From Oikopleura dioica (taxonomy: Eukaryota; Chordata; Appendicularia; Copelata; Oikopleuridae): a stretch of DNA of 64,000 nt. Both the position numbers and the translations under genes were made by a program. Location of the stretch: positions 6,014,001 through 6,078,000 of the forward strand of contig OU015569.1 of the NCBI GenBank assembly GCA_907165135.1. The letters run 5' to 3'. Shown here piece after piece: positions 56,989 through 64,000 of this stretch. Under the pieces are notes generated by a model. The model had not been told where the DNA came from and made no database searches. It was given only the letters and a program-made list of their open reading frames with translations. Positions within the stretch are counted from its first letter, which is position 1; each line of letters starts with the position of its first letter.

Positions 56989-58537
56989 CTAATGCATCGT
57001 GACGAGAAATGTCTCTCTGTGCCATTGGCCGACGCGGTTTTTGAGCTTCTTGAGGAAGACCTTTGACTTCGGATCGGTGGCGCAGATTCTCGTGTGTCCG
57101 ACTTCCTCGTAGTTTTGAAGTCTGCCTCCGTGCAGCTTGACCTCCATAATTTCCAGATAGATGCCAAGCATGTCGCGGTTCTAAATCACAAACTCAAGAG
57201 CCTGAAGTTCTGTGGTGGTTACCTTTTTGTATACTGTCGAATTCAGATGAAAAGAGAACTGGTGTCCAATGTCAGCACGCCTAAATCAAATTATAATTCC
57301 CTTCCGCTACTTTTTATCTTTACCTTTTCTCATTGAGCTGCACAGCTTCCGATTTGAATCTGATGCTCTCTTCGAGTGGCCAGAGCATCGCGCCAACTTG
57401 CACAAGTTTTGCACCCGCTGGTAAGTTGAACACGCTTTCCACGACGACTACACATGAAATAAGTTCAAGTGGAAGAATAACTCACTTACTTTCGAGAATA
57501 ATTGTCTGAGCCGCATCGGGATCGACACTGAGCCGCGCGCTTACTTCAATACCTCCACGGTAATAATTTTTGAAGGTATTTTTGATTTGCTGAACGAAGA
57601 AACAGCGGACAGTCTTGTTTCGGAAAGCATGACTACTAGCATCTAAAGAATTATCAGGGCCTATCTCAGAAACCAGCTTTACCTATTAATAGTTCTCCGC
57701 AAGTTTCGTTCGAGAAAAGGACTGCCGTCTCTTTCAGCTTTATCTGCACATAGTTCAAGCCCTCCCAAAGCTGCCGTTTTAACGTTACTGGACAAAACGA
57801 TAATTTCATCAGTCCGTTGCCGAGTGGCACCATTTCGCTAGGGTCTAAACGTTTTTTCTTGCCGGAAGGAATGTATTTCAGCTTCAAGTGCGGCTTTATC
57901 AAACTGCTAATGATGCAGTCCTCAATCACCAGAGAGAAGCTACCATTCTCGACCGGAAAAAAGCCGACCTTCAGCGAATTTCTCGGTTCTTCTTGGCTGA
58001 GGGCTCCCGTAGGACGCAGAGGGTCCTTGAACAGCTTCTGTGGTGGAAGCTTACGGCTATCCAGTCTCCGCGTAGGAATAAGCTCGTCATCGAGAGAGAC
58101 AGATCTCTGACGCTCGAGCTTCTTCCTCACTAGTTTCTCAACCTGAATCGTTCATTAATACACTGGTTTTCATGTGAAACTCACATTCGGAGTCGAGCGC
58201 AGTTCATTTACTCTACGTGGACTCGGCTTTTGTGGACTGATGAATGGCTGCTTGTTCTTGCCAAGATCTTCAGCGAACACGCTGTGAAAGCTCAAACTGT
58301 CAACGCGCGAGAAGAAGCGGACCTCCCGGCGGTCGGTTTCAGTCGATGGCTCAACAGGCGCTCGAATGCAGTTACTCAGTGTGAACCTGGTCGGCTAAGA
58401 GAGTGTTGTGTAAGCTCAGAGAACGTGCATAGTTTTACCTGACCAGGTATCCACTCCGCACGCTCGATCACAGTTTTTATGTGATCTTTTTCTCTCTTCT
58501 CTAATTTCGAAATATCGACAAAAACATTTCTCGGCAT
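56989..58537 (-). CDS. Synaptotagmin-like (SYTL/rabphilin-type) Rab effector, small
   Basis: Seven exons (58537-58439, 58394-58185, 58142-57683, 57642-57490, 57447-57324, 57280-57223, 57180-56989) total 432 codons including the stop, all in phase, with introns of 40-52 bp. The N-terminal helix FVDISKLEKREKDHIKTVIE resembles the Rab27-binding Slp homology helix. After a Ser/Arg linker come two C2-like domains. The first contains ENGSFSLVIEDC and CGELLIG. The second runs from GGIEVSARLSVD to NRVGQWHRETF, which fits a C2B C-terminus (WHxL-like). The Asp residues that bind calcium are mostly missing, so Ca-independent membrane binding is likely. The zinc-finger part of a full Slp domain is absent. 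The family call rests on layout; other tandem-C2 proteins are possible. Confidence 0.68.
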
Positions 58538-59032
58538 TATCGTGGCTCAACAAAACCGAAATAACATAAAATGAAATTTCGAACAGACAGAGAAAAGTTT
58601 TTCGAGTCCTGCGACTCCTGCTGGCGCCAAAGTGGAAAACAAGATGAAATTTCAAATTGTCGTTTGTGATTTTATCGACATCAACAAGGACCTTCGCTGA
58701 CCTCGTGCTGAAGAAACGAGAAATCTCGAAGATTGTGCGCTTAGATCGAGCAATTTTCCGTTGATATTCGAGGAATCCTCACAAAAATTTCCATTACTTC
58801 CCAGAAACTATCATTTCCTGCCAATAAATTATGGCAATAATCCAAATCTTTATGTGTTCAAAAGCGTTTTTTTTTTATAATGAATCGTAGAAAGAGGGCA
58901 ACTTATTACTTAGTATTTCGTCCAATTTTTCACAGTAAAAGGATTAGTCCTAGCCTGCAACCATGACAGACCACAGCGGTATTTGTACTCAGCAGTTTTG
59001 CTAAATCAGTTCAGTTTACAAAACTTGCAAAA
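58538..59032. other. Intergenic region between divergent genes
   Basis: AT-rich 495 bp upstream of both the minus-strand C2-domain gene and the plus-strand secreted-protein gene. It probably contains both promoters. No motif stands out. Confidence 0.4.
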
Positions 59033-59479
59033 ATGTTAAGATTATTATTTCTGCTTGCTTTTAAGTACGCTTTCTGCTTTTGGAAAGTTTCGAATCTAGA
59101 TGTAGAGGAGAGTCCGTTGGTAACCTTTTTCCCCAAGTCGGTTTGCTATTCTAGGTAAGTCGATTCTGCTTGGACTGAAGCAAGACTGAATTGTAGCAAA
59201 CCGGCCACTCGCGAAAGCTGCCCAAATCTGTTTCAATGCGTCCACCGAGGCCAGATAGTATCGCCAGAGAGGCCTCTAATCCTGCTCGACTCGTGCGAGG
59301 ATTACCGTTGCTCCTGCCCTGTTGGAAAAATCAAATCCAACGGCGTTAAGTGCAAGCACGGATACATGAACTGCCAGTGGAAGTACGAAGGCTGCCAACT
59401 GATGAAAACGACAATGAACAGTGCCAGCTGCCTCTACTTGCTAACAATACGAGAACAACTTCTCCCGTCGCTGGACTAG
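59033..59479 (+). CDS. Small secreted Cys-rich protein, unknown
   Basis: Two exons (59033-59154, 59197-59479) join in phase over a 42-bp intron to give 134 residues. A signal peptide (MLRLLFLLAFKYAFC) is followed by about a dozen cysteines, with blocks FQCVHRGQIVSPERP, DYRCSCPVGKIKSNG and KHGYMNCQW. The spacing does not match EGF, Kunitz, WAP or sushi modules that I know. Appendicularians make lineage-specific secreted house and matrix proteins; whether this is one is only a guess. Confidence 0.65.
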
Positions 59480-62437
59480 CCACGCGCGAGTGTTTGCTGT
59501 CAATATATGCTCGAAAGTTTATTATATAGCGTGTATATAATTTGTGAAAAGATCAGTTATAAAGGTCGGTACAAGCAGTTGTAAAAGTTGTTTCGAATTG
59601 ATGGTTGTGATAAACTAGAAAGTGAAGAGAAGTTAATGTAGGACCAGGGCGAGCGAACATGCCGCCGGCAAAAGCAAAACCGCCGTCTAGAGCCGCCGCA
59701 GAGCGCATCCCCGCACAAATGCATCGAATAAGAAATGTAGTAAAATAAACCACCAAATCGAAAAACGAAAACAAAACTTATAGTCCCCGGCAAATCGACA
59801 AGCTCAGAATTAAATTGTAAAAAAGTGTGAAAATAAGTGAAATCTCAAAACAAGGGCAATAAATTATAGATAAATGCGTTAATAAGAGCTAAATTGGCAT
59901 CATAAAAACCAGAACGAGCCCTTCGGCGAGACCCTATCTGTGAAACGGAATAAAACTACGATTTATGGGGAAATAAAGGACTTCCACGTTTGGTAGTTCG
60001 ACAACAAAAAGTATCGGCAAGATGCTTCTTTGGAAGACAACTCAAAAACGCCGCTGTCGATAGTTATGTCAAATGCTGGTGGACTCGTTCTTTACGCTGT
60101 AATGCTGTACAACATAAATCGTTGCGCAAAACTAAAGTGAAGCGATCTTGTAACCATCAGAAATGACTCGAGGAGGGCCCGCTGCCCTGGGAGTCATTTA
60201 CAACCGTTAGAAGATCACCACGGCACAAATACCCTTCAGGCCCACTTCCTATTAAAATCTTTAATAGCAAGTGCAACTGAAAAGTAAAAGGAAAACTCGC
60301 GTAGGTTGATGCGTTCATTGATCGCGAAATCAGGTTAATAAAAGTAATAAGAATAAACGTTGTAGCTGACTCAAGGAAAAAATAAATCGACAATTAAGGG
60401 GGATGTGGTCGGAATCGAGCCTGTTCTTAACAAACATATCTCCATTTTTTAATTGCCATTATGTTTTAGTTTCTAGGATAGAAAAGGGTTAAATGAGGTG
60501 GGCAACATGGAGAAGATGCATTTTTATTTAGAAAAAAATGAGAAAAATCTACTCAAAGTTGAATTTCGAGGATTTTCATTCTACTGTCGGTCAAGATGAC
60601 GAAAAAAGGGACCGTTAGTGAAAGAATTCATCAATTTTGATTTTAGATATTCTTTTTTAACATATTTTTCCAAGTTGGCAGCAAAACATTTGTTTTATCG
60701 AAGTAAATCTCTGATATTTGGCTCTAAAAACCAACCACCTACCCCTTAAAAGCTACATGTCGTAAACTTGCCATTAAAAAGCTTGAGGAAGGACTTGCGG
60801 GGGCCCATAGACGGAGTCTTGACCAACTGGCGTGCACACCTGAGCGCGGCGAAAGATAGATACTCCCTTTTTCAGCGCGCCGGAAGAAGCGAAAAAGCGG
60901 CGCATTGACAAAAAGAGTAACTATTTCGCGAAGAAAACCAAGCTCAACCACTCGATCGAGGGCTGAACTTGCGAATAATAACTGCTTTCGCACGGCCTCT
61001 ACAACTGGGACATAAAAGCATCCTAAGCAAACTGGTCTTTGAATTTTCAGACCCAGATTTCTCTGCGTAAAACATTAGGAGCTTAAATTTTCCCTACAAT
61101 ATACGAAAAAGAATCGAAATGGAACTGAAGGTATTGCTGCGGACAAGTCTGCGTTTTGTAATAAAAAAAAATAGAGTTTTCGCAAAATCGTCCGAGCTCA
61201 AGAAATAAGCCCATCAGAGGCAAGCTTATCCGCAGCAAGATATGAATATGCTAGGAATAATAGGAAAATTAAGAAATCCTAGAAAAAAGTAGTGAGAATA
61301 ATTTTATCCTTGATTAAGTTGGTAAATTAAATTTTTTTGGAACGAGGGACACCCGAGATATTTTTCTACACATAAATTATCCAGAGACAAGAAATCAGAC
61401 AATGTTTTTTTATAAAAAAGTGTTTATATAATATATGTTCAAAAAACAAATACAGTAGCTGATGAAGTTGAACGAGGGCAAGAGGTAAGAAAAATAGTAG
61501 AAAAGATTAAATCGTGAAGATTATCTCAGGAGGGAATTGTAGGTGTTTTTTAGTTATTTTTGGGGGCAATTTCACAGTTTGGTTATTACAAAACACTTTA
61601 ACAACATTTAAACTTAAGATTTAAAGATTCTTAAATTAAAGATGGTAAAGAGAACATGCTGGAAGTTTCGAGGAGTTGTTGCAACCGCTACAAATTGTAT
61701 GGGGATGGAGAGTGTCTTTGGGAGAAAGAGAGGGAGCAGTGAATGAAAGTTAGAAATTTCAATCTGTAATGTTTTGAGTAGGATCACAATAGTAGGTGCA
61801 GAGAATGAGTAGGAAGGGATGTTGGTCGGCCATTCGTTCGGTGGAAAACCAGACTTCTTCCTAGACTCCTAGGAACAAGTCGAGGCCCCACCGGTCCAAT
61901 ATCGATTGATGTTATTCAGACATTCAGAATAAATCGGATAATAGTTTTACTAATTTCGGACTCACGAAAATAATCTCATGAATTTGGGAAGGGAATCATC
62001 AATGAGGTAACTGTATAAAAACTCGGTCTGCAAATGACTTTTCTCCTCTATTCCTAACATGCTCCTGATACCTGAAATTAAAACAAAAAGCAAGCACTCT
62101 AAGCAACTGAAATTATCACAAACAAGGAAATGGGTTCCTATATCTTGGTGGTAGGGTTCTCCTGGAAATATAAATGCTTTGTAAAGAGAGGATCGGTGAT
62201 GTTTTCAGTGGTCTTAAAGAAAAACTAGCAATTGAACGATAAATTTCCTGCGTTTGCACATTGGGTAAATTTAAGCTGTTCGTTGTGAACATTTGCTGGA
62301 CATCGCGGATAGATTGATAACTGAGATAGATCGAGAACTGCCTGATATTTGAACTGAATAGGTAAAATTGCCTTGGGATTCGTTTTCGGGGTGAAGAATG
62401 AGGAGCGTGGAACATGGTCTTGAACTTTTTTGTGATT
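59480..62437. other. Intergenic / probable 3'UTR region
   Basis: About 3 kb of AT-rich DNA downstream of both flanking genes. A GC-richer patch (59650-59720) holds a 29-codon ORF (59659-59748, starts MPPAKAKPPSRAAAE) whose stop overlaps AATAAA; it may be a micropeptide or chance. A minus ORF at 60739-60993 is unsupported. Some of 60.5-62.4 kb is likely the 3'UTR of the KH-protein gene; a minus-strand AATAAA near 60526 is one candidate end. Confidence 0.35.
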
Positions 62438-64000
62438 TTAGCACTGCGATTGCGGGGTGAAACGTGAGCTGTCAAGCGCAGGATCGTAAGGCTCGTAGGG
62501 TTCGAAGGGGTCGAATTCAGAGTCTGAGCACACTGAGAGATTGAGTTTTGCTTCAAGACTGTTATCCAGTAACGAACTGAGTCCAAGGTCCTGATAAGCG
62601 CCCGGATGGAAGTTTGGCTGATTCGTATTGCCAGGGTAGCCTTGTCCGGGGTGGTAGCCCGTACTCATATGACCACGGTAGGGATCGCTCCACTGTGCAG
62701 GATCAGCCGACGAGATGTTGGGCTGCGAGTTCTGCTGATGAATCATATGCTGAAAAAAAAACACTAGAGAATGTGTCCTTGCTGTGAGAGTATTTACCGG
62801 CTGCTGGTAAGAGTGAGCATGATGATCTTGTATTTTGGCGTGCTCATAATATTGCGCCCATTGGCTCGAGAGATTCTGCTGTTGCTGACTTCTGGGCTGT
62901 TGGTGAGGGTTGTTTCCAGTGTTCCAAGGTTGCCATCCGTTTGCTGGCTGGCCTCCATACATGGGATACTGATTCCATCCTTGATTGACTGAATCTATTG
63001 GAGTTAAGCTTAAAAGCGGTCTTTTTGGTACCTGGATGCTGGTCGACTTGAGGCCACGGCCCGCCAATACCAGGCTGATTGCTTGGTGGAGGTGGACCGG
63101 GCGTGCCAGGATTCGGATGTAGCGAGAGATTATTCACTTGATTTGTCAACTGAGTAATCATTCCCTGATTAGGAGTCTGAGGCATCTGATGCGTAGGAGT
63201 ACCAGGGCCTGTATGCGAGTTCCCATGGATCTGCTAGGAATATATATGTAATTGAAAAAAGATATATTCTTACAAAATGATCCATGTTATGCGATGCTTG
63301 GCTATGCGTATTTGGCGGACCGATTCCAGCCTTATCTTGAATAAGTTTCTGGGCTTCTTGGATTTGTTGCTCCGTCCCACGGATGATAAAGGTCTTCCAA
63401 TTATCACCCTTGTCGCTAGCATTTTTCTCGATTTGAACAAACGCTCCAGAGTTCTCCTTGATCAGGCGAATATTTTCGCCGCCTTTTCCAATGACGACGC
63501 CGGCCCGGCTAGCTGGAACAGGGTATTCGACACAGTGTTGTCCTTGCCTGAACAAGACTAATAAGAAGAAGGAGAGATGGTCATGCACTTACATGAAACT
63601 TGAATCACTGTTGCCATGGAGAGGTGGATGCTGCTCCTGCAATTTTTGGCGCGCAATTTCAGAGATTCTATCGTTCGCCATTTGACAAGCTTCAGGAGTG
63701 CCGCTGATAGAGCATGAGCGCACGTCCTGAGTGGGATCGTCGGTTTTAAACTGGATCCTCGTGTTTGTCTCGTTTTGAATTTTGGAAATATTCTCGCCAC
63801 CTCTTCCAATGACAACTCCGACAGCGGCTTTGGGAACCTTAAAATCGAATTAACTTTCTAGAATCAATCGTTAAGAATTTGTTTTTTTTCTTACTGGACT
63901 CTTACCGAAACTTCGATTGAATGGCCAACAGTTTTCGTATTTATGATTGATGTTGCTGGTTTGGAACCGTCTTTCTGAGCCATCAGATTCATAATGGCGC
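62438..64000 (-). CDS. FUBP/KSRP-type KH-domain RNA/ssDNA-binding protein (3' part)
   Basis: The gene enters from the right edge. Visible exons: about 63993-63903, 63839-63593, 63547-63274, about 63234-63030, and the last ones down to the stop at 62438. Two KH domains carry intact GxxG loops: VGVVIGRGGENISKIQ and AGVVIGKGGENIRLIKE. They correspond best to KH3 and KH4 of FUBP1/2/3. A Gly/Pro/Asn linker and a Gln-rich C-terminus follow. The latter includes one Tyr-rich SQWAQYYEHAKIQ motif of the type FUBPs use for transcription activation. It ends in an acidic Tyr/Pro-rich segment. FUBP proteins bind FUSE DNA and AU-rich RNA in the nucleus. Introns are about 37-67 bp. KH1/KH2 and the start lie outside the window. 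Confidence 0.92.

Noticed and set aside
1-64000. Bacterial-type systems (CRISPR, operons, phage, toxin-antitoxin)
   Set aside because: Spliceosomal introns, AATAAA signals and animal-specific families throughout; no direct-repeat arrays found.

Overview
Eukaryotic DNA from a compact, intron-rich animal genome. In most genes the introns are only 36-64 bp, and exons join in phase across them. Several genes need non-canonical splice sites (GA-AG, GC-AG) to keep a conserved protein intact. Convergent genes end within about 110-260 bp of each other, and stop codons sometimes overlap the AATAAA signal. With animal or chordate families such as TEP1, SLC43, CD225, GAL3ST, synaptotagmin-like, plakin-repeat and FUBP, this fits an appendicularian tunicate (Oikopleura type) best. 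The species assignment is inference.

Layout. 1-0.8 kb: end of an unknown gene and a 220-bp fold-back repeat. 0.8-6.2 kb: CNBD2-like cyclic-nucleotide-binding protein (+), CD225/dispanin protein (-), and four or five small unknown genes. 6.3-10.1 kb: putatively myristoylated coiled-coil protein (+). 10.3-12.2 kb: trypsin-like protease with a Ser/Thr stalk and GPI-type tail (-). 13.2-15.05 kb: SLC43-type transporter (+). 15.1-22.5 kb: complete TEP1 (-). 23.4 kb: possible LRAT-like ORF. 25-29 kb: SLC7 amino-acid transporter (+) with long introns. 31.1-34.4 kb: galactose-3-O-sulfotransferase family (-). 34.4-40.2 kb: gene-poor, with GC-rich islands. 40.3-42.5 kb: secreted Lys/Cys-rich protein and an unknown basic protein (+). 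42.6-50.6 kb: multi-Ig protein with DFRxxL motifs (-). 51.3-56.7 kb: plakin-repeat protein with a hydrophobic N-terminus (+). 57-58.5 kb: synaptotagmin-like protein (-). 59.0-59.5 kb: small Cys-rich secreted protein (+). 62.4-64 kb: 3' half of a FUBP/KSRP-type KH protein (-), running off the window.

There is no operon-like functional cluster; the genes look like unrelated neighbours. The Ig/DFRxxL gene and the plakin-repeat gene are head-to-head and both look cytoskeletal, so a shared promoter is possible. I see no CRISPR array, rRNA, convincing tRNA, or intact transposase or reverse transcriptase. The most unusual signals are the non-canonical introns, the two fold-back elements (one nearly filling an intron), the kinase-less Ig/DFRxxL protein and the membrane-anchored plakin-repeat protein. 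All exon structures were read by eye; boundaries checked for phase are stated as such.
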